From an uncultured Latescibacterota bacterium (lineage in GTDB: Bacteria; Latescibacterota; UBA2968; UBA8231), in assembly GCA_951813615.1 (NCBI GenBank), contig OX638377.1, forward strand, positions 1,736,001 through 1,800,000: DNA of 64,000 nucleotides, in the 5' to 3' direction. Each line of letters opens with the position of its first letter. The first letter of the stretch is position 1. A program made the translations under genes and the position numbers. Below, in pieces: positions 1 to 8,430 of this stretch. A model generated the notes under the pieces. That model was not told the DNA's origin. It searched no databases and saw only the letters and a program-made list of their open reading frames with translations.

Positions 1-605
1 GGCCTCGTCGCCCAGCAGGAGCCCGCTGGTCTTGATGGGGTAGTCGAGTGCGATGAAGTCTATATTGTGGCCGGTCATAAGGGGCATCCTACGGCGGTGA
101 AAAAAAAGGACGAACAGGACGACGCAACCGACTCAAAGGCCGTCGAGGACGGGGCACCTTAGCCGGAGAAAAACCGCCGATCTTGGGCCTGATTCAACGC
201 GGGGGGGAGGTGTGCATTCAGATGCTGGACAATGTCCAGCAAAAAACCATTGAGCCGCTGATTAAAAAGGCTGTTATACCGGACACGCTCATTTATACCG
301 ACGAGTACAACATCTACGGACGGCTAGAAGCTTGGGGCTATGCCCATGCCGTGGTTCATCATAGCCAGGGGGAATTCGCACGGGATGACGATCAAGATGG
401 CTTTTGTGAAGTGCATGTCAATACCATAGAAGGGCTCTGGTCTTTGTTACGTTCTTGGTTGAGACCCCACCGAGGGATCTCGCAGGAAAAACTCCCCCTC
501 TATCTGGGCTTCTTTCAATTCGTTCATAACATGAGAAAAAGGGGCAAAGCGCTCCTGGAAAGCCTCATTAAAGGCATCCTGGGAATAGCTCCCTGCAATC
601 CATAA
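1..605 (+). pseudogene. IS1595 (ISXO2-like) transposase, frameshifted and 5'-truncated by the window edge
   Basis: DDE transposase of an insertion sequence. Frame 1 from base 1 reads VVECDEVYIVAGHKGHP, the first catalytic-Asp region of ISXO2-type transposases, and then hits a stop near 157. The rest of the protein (GRTGRRNRLKG, GRGTL, EKPP, QRGGEV, TDEYNIY, HVNTIEGLW) continues in frame 3 to 605. The two frames meet at a run of eight A at 100-107, so joining them needs a -1 shift. This could be a real frameshift mutation, programmed slippage or a sequencing error. The C-terminal motif NTIEGLWSLLRSWLRPHRG is intact. The 5' end of the element lies outside the window and I could not define the right-hand inverted repeat. 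Confidence 0.8.
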
Positions 606-642
606 TGAGCCTTTAGCATCCTTACGTAAGAACGAATAAGCT

Positions 643-1731
643 ATGGAAACGGATTTTAATCACACGCGGCTGATGCGCTTTTTCGGCTGGCTGGTGCATG
701 CGCATCCGAATTTTTGGATTGACGTGGGTAAGCTGGAGACGCAGGTGCTCAAGGGCCGGTTGGCGCGGCGGGCGGTGGATGCGCCCATTTACATCACGGG
801 ACTGGCGCGTGCTGGCACGACTCTGCTGCTGAACATACTGGCGTCTCATCCGCGCCTCACCTCGTTCAAATACTGCGATTACTACGGCGCATTTACGCCG
901 TTTTGGGCCGACCATATCTTCCGTGCCGTCGGATTGGGCGCAGCGCGCAAACAAGAGCGCGCACATGCCGACGGCATGATGGTCAACGCATACAGTCCAG
1001 AAGCCATGGAAGAAATCCTGTGGATGCAGTTTTTCGCCTACCTGCACGATCCCGATGTGAACAACGCAGTCGAACGGCAAACCAACCACCCGGAATTTGA
1101 GGCTGTTTACGCGGCGACCTTGGCGAAGCTGCTGCTGTGCCGCGACGCGGATCGCATCGTCTGCAAAAACAACTACAATATCACGCGGATCGCGTATCTG
1201 GCCAAGCTGTACGAGGACGCGCACTTCGTCATCGCCGTGCGCCATCCGGTCGCGCACATCGCATCTATGGCGCGACAGCACCAGCGCAACTTGGCCCATT
1301 TCTCATCCCCAATTCACCGCCAATACCTGCGCAACGCCGGCCACTTCGAGTTTGGCCACGAGCGCATTCCCATCACCATCGATGCGGAGAAGACGCAGCA
1401 CATCCAAACGCTGTGGGGCGAAGGGCGCGATGCCGAGGGGTGGGCTGAATACTGGAATGCGATCTACGCTTGGACTTACGAGGAAGTGCTGCAACACGAG
1501 ACGCTTAAGACGCGCTGTTTGGTGCTGCCGTTTGAGCACTTGTGCGCGGCAGCCGAGCAAAAAATTACGGACATTCTGGCGTTTTGCAACTTGGACGCTG
1601 ACGAGGCGTGGGTGCAGGGCTGGGCCGAGCAAGTTGCGTATCAGCCCCAATACGAAGAGGAGTTTAGCGCGGCCGAGCGCGACGCCATCATGCAGATATG
1701 CGGCGCGACGGCGAAGAATTATGGCCTATAG
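643..1731 (+). CDS. sulfotransferase family protein
   Basis: Predicted to transfer sulfate from PAPS to an unknown hydroxyl or amine acceptor. The 5'-phosphosulfate-binding loop is visible as ITGLARAGTTLLLNILASHP (about residues 50-69), and the 3'-phosphate-binding strand as VIAVRHPVAHIASMARQ further on. At 362 residues it has the usual length of bacterial sulfotransferase_3-type proteins, with no signal peptide, so it is probably cytosolic. The start at 643 lies 38 bases after the transposase. The next gene (SDR) follows after 34 bases on the same strand, so the two may be co-transcribed. The substrate cannot be read from sequence. Confidence 0.85.
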   Translation: METDFNHTRLMRFFGWLVHAHPNFWIDVGKLETQVLKGRLARRAVDAPIYITGLARAGTTLLLNILASHPRLTSFKYCDYYGAFTPFWADHIFRAVGLGAARKQERAHADGMMVNAYSPEAMEEILWMQFFAYLHDPDVNNAVERQTNHPEFEAVYAATLAKLLLCRDADRIVCKNNYNITRIAYLAKLYEDAHFVIAVRHPVAHIASMARQHQRNLAHFSSPIHRQYLRNAGHFEFGHERIPITIDAEKTQHIQTLWGEGRDAEGWAEYWNAIYAWTYEEVLQHETLKTRCLVLPFEHLCAAAEQKITDILAFCNLDADEAWVQGWAEQVAYQPQYEEEFSAAERDAIMQICGATAKNYGL

Positions 1732-1765
1732 CTACAGTCATCCCAAACCGGCATGAGGTTATCCG

Positions 1766-2593
1766 ATGAATCAGCTTGAAAACCGTCCACTGGACGGACA
1801 AATCGCCGTCGTCACAGGCGGTGCTCAGGGCTTAGGGCTGGGAATCACCCGGCAGTTAGCCAGCGACGGGGCCAGCGTGGTCATTGCTGACCGACAGGAA
1901 GATAAGGCGCGCGAGGAGGCCGCGAAGCTCCAAGGCGAGGGGCTCACAGTGCGGGCCGTGGCACTCGATATAACCGATAGCGCTGCGGTGACTTCCTTTT
2001 TCGCCGAGCTGGTCGCCGAAGAAGAGCGGGTGGACATCCTGATCAACAACGCCGGCACGGGTCAGCAGGTGGCCCCGATAGTCGAGTTGGAGGACGCCGA
2101 ATGGCACCGGGTGATGGATGTGACCTTGACCGGGGCTTTTTACTGCTGCCGTGCTGTCGGACGCATCATGGAAGAACAGGAGGCCGGTTGCATCGTCAAC
2201 ATCTCCTCGATCAACGGCCAGAATCCAGCCGCGTTGGTAGCTGCGTACAACATCGCCAAGGCTGGTATTATCAGCCTCACCCGGACCTTGGCGCTGGAGT
2301 TGGCTGCATACGGCGTCCGGGTCAACGCCGTGTGCCCAGGGCCGGTGTACACGGAATTTAATCAGCGCAATATGGCCCAGCGCCGCGTCACCTTAGGGAT
2401 ATCCGAAGAAGAAATGATCGAGCGCATTCGCACGGCCATCCCCTTGGGACGCTGGGGCGAGCCGGAGGATATTGCCCAAGGCGTGGCCTTTTTGTGCAGC
2501 CCAGCGGCGTCTTGGATCACCGGCGAAGTGCTCCGCGTCAGCGGCGGCATGGAAGGCGTATCGGCCACGCCGCCGAAAAGGCCGCGCCAATAA
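1766..2593 (+). CDS. short-chain dehydrogenase/reductase (classical SDR)
   Basis: NAD(P)-dependent oxidoreductase of 275 residues. The Rossmann motif TGGAQGLG (about residues 17-24), NNAG (about 93-96), a catalytic Ser in NISSING and the catalytic YNIAK (YxxxK) are all present, and the C-terminal WITGEVLRVSGGM is typical of classical SDRs. The Asp in the IADRQ segment after beta-2 suggests NAD(H) preference, which is an inference. It starts with ATG after a GAGG-like site and ends 14 bases before the next gene, so it probably belongs to the 643-4568 transcription unit. The substrate is unknown; sugar alcohols or hydroxy-acids are common in this family. Confidence 0.9.
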   Translation: MNQLENRPLDGQIAVVTGGAQGLGLGITRQLASDGASVVIADRQEDKAREEAAKLQGEGLTVRAVALDITDSAAVTSFFAELVAEEERVDILINNAGTGQQVAPIVELEDAEWHRVMDVTLTGAFYCCRAVGRIMEEQEAGCIVNISSINGQNPAALVAAYNIAKAGIISLTRTLALELAAYGVRVNAVCPGPVYTEFNQRNMAQRRVTLGISEEEMIERIRTAIPLGRWGEPEDIAQGVAFLCSPAASWITGEVLRVSGGMEGVSATPPKRPRQ

Positions 2594-2606
2594 AGGAGCC
2601 TGTATT

Positions 2607-4568
2607 ATGACTACAACTAATCCGACGCAATGGACGTCCTATCTGCTGCCCCTGCCGCACGAGATTCGCATTGCCGACAGCGTTCGCTGTAAGCCGGGTG
2701 AAGTAAGCATTGCGCTGCGGGATCAAGCCGGACCAATCGAGCAGCAGGGTGCCGCCGAGTTGGAAGCGCTGTTCATTGAAAAGGGACAAGCAAAGCCGGA
2801 TGGGGGGGCCTTTACCATCGACATTGGTGTGGCTGCGGCAAACAGCGCGGCCATTGAACGGCTCCAGAGCTTGGAGAATAAGGCTCAGGCATACCTCATT
2901 GAGCCACGGGGGCGAGACGGCTTAGTGCTGACGGGTTTAGACGAGCGCGGTGTGTACTACGCCTGCCAGACCCTGATCCAATTGCTCGAACCCGAAATGA
3001 GCCAAGAGCAGGTACACATCCCCTTGGCCGAGGTGATCGACTGGCCCGATATGGACGAGCGGGGCCTGTGGAATTTTCCCGAGCCTGCGACTTGGATCCC
3101 GTGGCTGGCCACGCTCAAATTGAACTACGGCAAAATGGCCTCGACGCAATTGCATCCCATTGAACGCGGTCAGCGCAATCGGGCTACCATCGACCGAGAA
3201 CAGTTCGAAGTGGCGCGGCAGCGGGCTTTCAATTATTTGCCCTATATCCTGCACCTCAACTTCCTGCACGACTGCGGCCTTTTCAGGGCCTATCCCGAAC
3301 TAGCTGGCAAGGGGGACAGTGCTCTGACCGGGCGCTATTTTGCCCATAAGACGGGCAATCAGCACCGGGCTCCCTGCGCTTCGCAGCCTCTGCTGGTGCA
3401 AATCATACAAGAGTGGATGGAGGATATCGCCGAACAAGGGGCCGAGGAAATAAGCTGTTGGTTGAGCGAACGACCGGGGCAGTGCGGCTGTCTTGAATGC
3501 ACGGCGGTGGGGCAGTTTGTGCTGGAATCGCGGGCTTTTGTCGCGGCTTGGCGGCAGGCCCAAGAGCGCTATCCCGATTTGCAGATTCGCATCTTTTTAT
3601 CGACCACCACCACCGTGCGCAACTATCGGGTGCTGGATGAGTTGCCCCCAGAGGTGAAAATCGAGCGGGCCTGTGCTACGGAACTGGAGAGGGTGCTGCA
3701 CCGGCCGCGCGATTTGATGGCCAATCCGCTGCTGGACCACTATGCCGCCGAGGGGCGCTGGATCGCCAGTTACGACGTGCCCATTGCGGCCAATGGCAAG
3801 GTCGATACGCCCGAGTTCAAGGTGCCGCAGCGCTCGGCTCACCGCATGAGGGATTACGTTGGCCAACTGATGCGGCGGGGCTATAGTGGAGCGTACGCCA
3901 TGATGGCTTGGGGCGGCCCGGAGCGTCAGATTTGCAGCTTCAATATCCACGCCTTGGCCGAGTGGGCTTGGAATATGCAAGGCCGCGACGAGGCGGAATT
4001 TGCCTTGGCGTGGGCACGGCGGGAAGGTTATGCCCAGCCAGAGGCCGTGGCTGAGTGGGCGACCTTGATGGGGCCGGTGGAATTCGACGTGTACGATTCC
4101 GATTTCCCGATATGCTATTCTTGGGGCAAGGCCGCGGAGATGGTGCGGCAGCGGCAGCGGCCCTATTTGGGCGAGGGGATGTTTCGCTATTATCTCAGTG
4201 CCGAGGACTTCGACGCCAAAGTCGCGGTCTGCGACCGGGCCTTGGAAATTGTCGGGGGCCTTGGGGAAGCGGACTTGGCCCACGAGACGCGGGTGGTGCG
4301 GTCCTATGTGGAATTGGCGCGCGGCGTCTATTGGGTCGCCGAACAGATGGCCACGCTCGACTTAGCGGATATGGAAAATCAAGCGCTGGTGCGCGGCAGT
4401 CTCGATCAGTTGCAAAAGGCGGGACAGGACAATGTCCAAGCCATTCGGGATTGGCGCGCTGGCTTGGGCAGTGAGCCGTGGCACTATCGGGTACACGATG
4501 CTATGAAGGGCACGGAGACAACCGTGGCGGAGATCGCCCAATGCGTTGCCGATCGTTATTTGTATTGA
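2607..4568 (+). CDS. GH20-like glycoside hydrolase (hexosaminidase-type fold), cytosolic
   Basis: 653-residue protein. The N-terminal ~150 residues resemble the zincin-like domain that precedes GH20 catalytic barrels (LVLTGLDERGVYYACQTLIQLL is the usual end of that domain). They are followed by a barrel-like region beginning VIDWPDMDERGLW. The ATG at 2607 is preceded by AAAGGAG at 2592-2598; the open frame extends further upstream but would overlap the SDR gene. A Cys-rich patch (QCGCLEC) sits mid-protein. I do not see the standard GH20 Asp-Glu catalytic pair with certainty, so the activity is open. It has no signal peptide. Last gene of the sulfotransferase-SDR unit. Confidence 0.6.
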   Translation: MTTTNPTQWTSYLLPLPHEIRIADSVRCKPGEVSIALRDQAGPIEQQGAAELEALFIEKGQAKPDGGAFTIDIGVAAANSAAIERLQSLENKAQAYLIEPRGRDGLVLTGLDERGVYYACQTLIQLLEPEMSQEQVHIPLAEVIDWPDMDERGLWNFPEPATWIPWLATLKLNYGKMASTQLHPIERGQRNRATIDREQFEVARQRAFNYLPYILHLNFLHDCGLFRAYPELAGKGDSALTGRYFAHKTGNQHRAPCASQPLLVQIIQEWMEDIAEQGAEEISCWLSERPGQCGCLECTAVGQFVLESRAFVAAWRQAQERYPDLQIRIFLSTTTTVRNYRVLDELPPEVKIERACATELERVLHRPRDLMANPLLDHYAAEGRWIASYDVPIAANGKVDTPEFKVPQRSAHRMRDYVGQLMRRGYSGAYAMMAWGGPERQICSFNIHALAEWAWNMQGRDEAEFALAWARREGYAQPEAVAEWATLMGPVEFDVYDSDFPICYSWGKAAEMVRQRQRPYLGEGMFRYYLSAEDFDAKVAVCDRALEIVGGLGEADLAHETRVVRSYVELARGVYWVAEQMATLDLADMENQALVRGSLDQLQKAGQDNVQAIRDWRAGLGSEPWHYRVHDAMKGTETTVAEIAQCVADRYLY

Positions 4569-4675
4569 GGGAGGTTGTCGATGGAAAAATATGGCCGCTC
4601 TGGGGCGGGCGGATTCGATTGACGCCTTCTCAGCTAGCGTTGGTTTACTCGACTGCCGGAGGTGACCCGAATCCG

Positions 4676-5683
4676 TTACGATGTCTCGGCATCTTCTGAG
4701 GATTCTTCTGAGCCATCCTCCCGTAGCAGAGTTTCAATATCCTTGACGATGGTCTCGATCAGTGCGTTGCAATCCACACACGGCTCGGGCATGTATCCGA
4801 CTACTAAATATTTTTCGTCGTCTTCAAATGGCAGAACTCGTTTTCCATACTGTTCTCTGAATGCAGCCTGTATCGCTTGGTCCGCCTCGCTCGAGATGGC
4901 CACGTAGAGAGGAAAGCTGTGCTCGGCCCAGAACTGCCACCAGATTCCAAAGTACACTAGAGAAGAGAAACAGTACCCGTAATTATAGGGGTTGAGTTTT
5001 GAGATCTGAAACCCGGAGGATTTCAGCTTTTCCTTAACCTGTTCGACTATATTCATCAGCTTAGAAATTCCACTTGCCGTTTCTCTGTCATACATCAGAC
5101 GGACCTCCTCAGTGAAAAATATCACGGGTTTTGGGATAAACCTTTCGGATAGATGATTGTAAAACTCGCGTATCAGCTCGTCTGCAAGCTCTTCGGGGGG
5201 ACCAAGTTCTTTGACGAGTTGGTTCCAATATATAGGAGGAAGAATCCGTACTCGGCCTCTCTGATCGTCCTCATCCGCTTGGGCCTTGAGGTCTTCTTGG
5301 TGATGATAACCGGCAGGAATCAAGAAGGTGACGAAACCTGTCTGTTCATCTTGAATGGCTTTTTTGGTCCATGGAACGTATGCCTCTTGCTGCGCGGGTT
5401 GTAGACCCCTCTCCTTTTTGACCTTGATCTCGATGACGAGCACGAAACCGTGTCCGCGAATGATTAGATCCGGGATCCCCTCCCTACTACCTCCCGAGCG
5501 GTGAGTTTCGACGGAATTGATGTAGGAAAGATTGACCTCCTCTTGCACGTCTTCCGGAAGCGTCCTCTGGAGGGCCTTCCGGACCGGTTTATACCGGTTG
5601 AGGAGGTTACGGAATACTATCGTTACGGCGTTTTCGTTGAGGTCGTCGAAGATACTTCCGTTGTCCTGATCTGATCTTGGCAT
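4676..5683 (-). CDS. PD-(D/E)XK nuclease-family protein
   Basis: 335-residue protein. The nuclease core is seen as GIPDLIIRGHGFVLVIEIKVK: PD, then E-x-K in the next strand, which is the metal-binding and catalytic signature of PD-(D/E)XK enzymes. Such proteins often occur in restriction and other defence loci. I chose the ATG at 5683 (MPRSDQDNG) because the longer frame to 5848 would overlap the upstream gene and has no family-like sequence. It follows the TOPRIM-like gene by 80 bases on the same strand, so the three minus-strand genes from 7.4 to 4.7 kb may form one operon. The C-terminal half (DUF4268-like in feel) is not recognised with certainty. Confidence 0.65.
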   Translation of the reverse strand: MPRSDQDNGSIFDDLNENAVTIVFRNLLNRYKPVRKALQRTLPEDVQEEVNLSYINSVETHRSGGSREGIPDLIIRGHGFVLVIEIKVKKERGLQPAQQEAYVPWTKKAIQDEQTGFVTFLIPAGYHHQEDLKAQADEDDQRGRVRILPPIYWNQLVKELGPPEELADELIREFYNHLSERFIPKPVIFFTEEVRLMYDRETASGISKLMNIVEQVKEKLKSSGFQISKLNPYNYGYCFSSLVYFGIWWQFWAEHSFPLYVAISSEADQAIQAAFREQYGKRVLPFEDDEKYLVVGYMPEPCVDCNALIETIVKDIETLLREDGSEESSEDAETS

Positions 5684-5763
5684 AAGCAAATATGATAGAG
5701 CGAATCTACGATAAGGTGGATTTCGTGTCGGCGCATTGAGCTGACAGGATGCAACGGACGAAC

Positions 5764-6291
5764 TCAACGTTCGAGCTTGCGATACTCTTGGCACGATTCG
5801 TCCAAGGACGGCGGTGCGGGTGCCCTGAGTTTTTGGGCCTCGTGGCACATTCGGTACAGTTCTTCGGCAAAGGGACGGGGATCCTTCGACTTATAGGCGC
5901 TGTAATCTACTGTTTCGTCAACCGATATGCCGTCCAAGTAGGCAAACCAAGTCTCGATATTCCGTCGCGGAACGATGGTGATCGCGGGGTCTGCTGGTTT
6001 TCTCGCAGGCACTTGTTGGGTCCTACACTCATCATCAAGCTGGGATCGTCGGGTCTGCGTCGTATGTGTGTCCGCGTCAATGACGACGATTAGGAAGGCA
6101 TTTTGTCGACTGCGAATGGCCTGCAATTCGCTTGGATACTTTTCTCGAACCCATTGCTCGCCGGATTGGGAGCCATGTGGAAGAGGCAACGTTGTGATGT
6201 CGCGAGCTTTGAATTGCCGTCGGCGCAGAAATCGGCGTACGAACGTGTCTGTGGCCGCGTCCTCGCAGAGTAATACGATTCGGACGCTCAT
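5764..6291 (-). CDS. TOPRIM-like nuclease subunit of an ATPase/TOPRIM pair
   Basis: 175-residue protein. The N-terminal LLCEDAATDTFVRRFL carries the conserved Glu of TOPRIM folds, and LIVVIDADTHT gives the DxD motif. A later RRNIETWFAYL resembles the (N)xxxEtW segment of DUF4276/RloB/DUF4435-type TOPRIM proteins. The start at 6291 is set by an ATGA overlap with the stop of the upstream ATPase gene, which implies translational coupling. An ATPase plus a short TOPRIM protein is the layout of PARIS (AriA/AriB) and RloA/B-like defence modules. Assignment to one of these is an inference. Confidence 0.6.
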   Translation of the reverse strand: MSVRIVLLCEDAATDTFVRRFLRRRQFKARDITTLPLPHGSQSGEQWVREKYPSELQAIRSRQNAFLIVVIDADTHTTQTRRSQLDDECRTQQVPARKPADPAITIVPRRNIETWFAYLDGISVDETVDYSAYKSKDPRPFAEELYRMCHEAQKLRAPAPPSLDESCQEYRKLER

Positions 6292-7438
6292 TCCCAGCGT
6301 CTGGCTATGATTTCGGACAGCGGTAGACCATCGACGGTATCCTTCGGTTCCTTGCTCACCCGCACTGGGCCGTCTCCGTCGCGGAAGAACCATCTGCCAT
6401 TCGCGCCCGCCATGTAATCGATTATCACGGGATGATGCGATGCGATGACAACCTGCCCCAATGACTCACCAACCCGCTCGACCGCTTCGGCGAGCCAAGG
6501 CTGTACTTCCCCAAGGGCGAGATAGTTAGCGGGCTCGTCGATGAACAGCGAAACTCGGCGATCCGTAGAGAGGTGGGTCAGGCTGTATAAGGCGATCAGG
6601 GCTCGTTGGCCATCGGAGAGCTGATCGAAACCGTAGGGAATAAGTTCAGACGACGGCCCTTGAAAAATTGCTTTGAGGGCGCGGGAGTTCTCTCCAGACT
6701 CCGTCAGATTGATTGAGTCAAAATCCGGGAGCGCTCCACGGAGCGTCTCGAACAACGGAGCGATGGAGCTCATATTCTCTTGGACAGCGCGACGGTACCA
6801 GCCGACGAAATTCTGCATCAAGGGCTCCAAGAACTCATCTTCGGTTCTCGTTTCGGCGGACATGATAGGCGGGCAGCAGCTAACGATTATGTAATTGGCG
6901 ATCTCCCTCTTGAACTGCGTTAGCTTCCTATTGTCGGTCATTTCGTTTAAGAAGCCGATCCCGGACTGCGACCAGTCGAAGGGATACGAAGGCCCTTGGG
7001 AATAGTCATCGTGATATAGCTGTGCGGTTCCGTTCTTGAATTCGAAAATCGGGTTACTGTCATATTCAAGCGTTTCTTCCCCGACTCGCATCATACCACG
7101 AGAGAGGTCATGCTCCACTATGAGCGAATAACGGTAGGCTTCGCCGTCAACGCGGGTTTCGATTTCGAATCGCTGTTCGTTGCGTTGGCTGTTGAGCGAA
7201 ATGTCTCGGGCTGGGAACACTGCATCCAATCTCGATCCCCGCACGACCAGACTCTGGATGTTCCTGAGCACGTTCAGAACAGAGGTTTTACCCGTGCCGT
7301 TCCTACCTAGGAAAACGTTCGTCTCGTCGAGACCGAGTTCAAAGTTTTCCAGACAACGGAAGTTGTCCACATAGAGCCTTGATAGCACGGGCGTCACCTT
7401 TATCAGTTGGACTTGCCAGACCACTAACGTGGTCATTT
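6288..7438 (-). CDS. ABC-type/AAA_21 ATPase of a putative defence module
   Basis: SMC/OLD-like ATPase of about 383 residues. Visible: Walker A FLGRNGTGKTSVLNVL, signature LSDGQRALIAL, Walker B VSLFIDEPANY and an H-loop VIASHHPVII. The N-terminal LYVDNFRCLENFEL is the usual first strand of AAA_15/AAA_21 proteins. The start is uncertain: ATG at 7438 (MTTLVVW) or GTG at 7397 (VTPVLSRLYV). Both lie in or beside a 240-bp duplicated segment, so the promoter region may have been acquired by recombination. The stop overlaps the TOPRIM-like gene (ATGA). In PARIS- and OLD-type systems such an ATPase senses a phage trigger and controls the partner nuclease; that role here is inferred. Confidence 0.7.
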
Positions 7439-7650
7439 CCGTATCAATGTCGTTGAGATGGTATCGACCTGTCAAGAAGCCGTGCCAAGACGCCCGGCCC
7501 CACTGATCGTGCAACTATCCACGCGTCCTGAGCCTGCTCAGCGTTGCCAATAGTACGACACTTTGAGTTGCAGCGAGCGGCTGGCTTGTTGCAATCCTCC
7601 CCCCGTATCCCAGACCTGATTGTACACGAGGAACAAATCGCTGCCGGATA
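7411..7650. repeat. direct repeat copy A (remnant of the 3' end of the DUF5916 gene)
   Basis: About 240 bp, roughly 90% identical by eye to 8192-8430. It holds a short dyad (ACCAC, 4-nt loop, GTGGT) and, at 7546-7650, a copy of the last ~35 codons of the DUF5916 gene read on the minus strand. It therefore contains a 3' gene fragment that is no longer attached to a gene. Together with copy B it brackets the DUF1330 gene. Confidence 0.85.
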
Positions 7651-7713
7651 GGCGAAGCACGAGGATGCCCTACGCACTCCGGTGGCCGGATCTTTCAGGA
7701 CCCGTCGCGGATG

Positions 7714-8124
7714 CTACCCCTGCTCAGTGGTCGCGATCAACAGTTGGCCCGCTAGGCCGGCCCTGCGATGCGCACCCCATTTGGCAATCTCCGGAGAGGA
7801 AATGGCCTCGACAAAAGTCTCCTTCGATGGGAACTCGACGGCCAGAATCTCGTCCCATATGCCCTCCACCTCGCCGAGCACCAAATGCCTCACGACCCCG
7901 GAGAACACAAGACGTCCGCCGGCCGAGGTCACGCGTTCGACCATTTTCTCGCGATAGATTCCATATGCTTCGGCGCCCGTCAGTTCCGTCTCGCGGCCAT
8001 CTGCGTATTCCGCCTTGGCCTTGAATTTCAACAGATGCACCATCACGACCGAACCCTCGATTTCTTGATCGAGAAGAGCTTGCATATCTTCGTCCGTGCG
8101 CAACACCTCATTCCGTACATTCAT
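7714..8124 (-). CDS. DUF1330 domain protein
   Basis: 136-residue protein. The family pattern is clear: MVHLLKFK near the N-terminus, AYGIYREKM, then GGRLVFSGVV, WDEILAVEFPSKETFVEAISSPEI and a final HRRAGL. This is the dimeric ferredoxin-like alpha/beta barrel fold shared with EthD-like proteins; no activity is established for most members. The ATG is preceded by GGAGG eight bases upstream. It is flanked by the two copies of the 240-bp repeat, so it may have arrived, or been boxed in, by a duplication of its neighbour's 3' end. Confidence 0.85.
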   Translation of the reverse strand: MNVRNEVLRTDEDMQALLDQEIEGSVVMVHLLKFKAKAEYADGRETELTGAEAYGIYREKMVERVTSAGGRLVFSGVVRHLVLGEVEGIWDEILAVEFPSKETFVEAISSPEIAKWGAHRRAGLAGQLLIATTEQG

Positions 8125-8191
8125 TTCCGTGTCCTCCCTGTTCCTAGGTGAAAGTCCTGTCTGCCTTGGCGCTCGTATGCGCGGCGGACAA

Positions 8192-8430
8192 ACTTGTCAG
8201 ACCACTGACGTGGTCAGTTCCGTATCAATGTCGTTGAGATGGTATCGACCTGTCAAGGAGACCGTGGCAAGACGCCCGACCCCACTGGTCGCGCAGCCGT
8301 CCACGCGTCCTGACCCCCCTCAGCGCTGCCAGTAATACGACACTTTGAGTTGCAGCGAGCGGCTGGCTTGTTCTAGTCCTCCCTCTGTATCCCAGACCTG
8401 ATTGTACACGAGAAACAGATCGCTGCCGGG
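8192..8430. repeat. direct repeat copy B (intact 3' end of the DUF5916 gene plus downstream)
   Basis: Partner of the repeat at 7411-7650. It contains the real stop codon of the DUF5916 gene at 8320 and ~125 bp beyond it, including the ACCAC/GTGGT dyad near 8200-8215. Confidence 0.85.
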
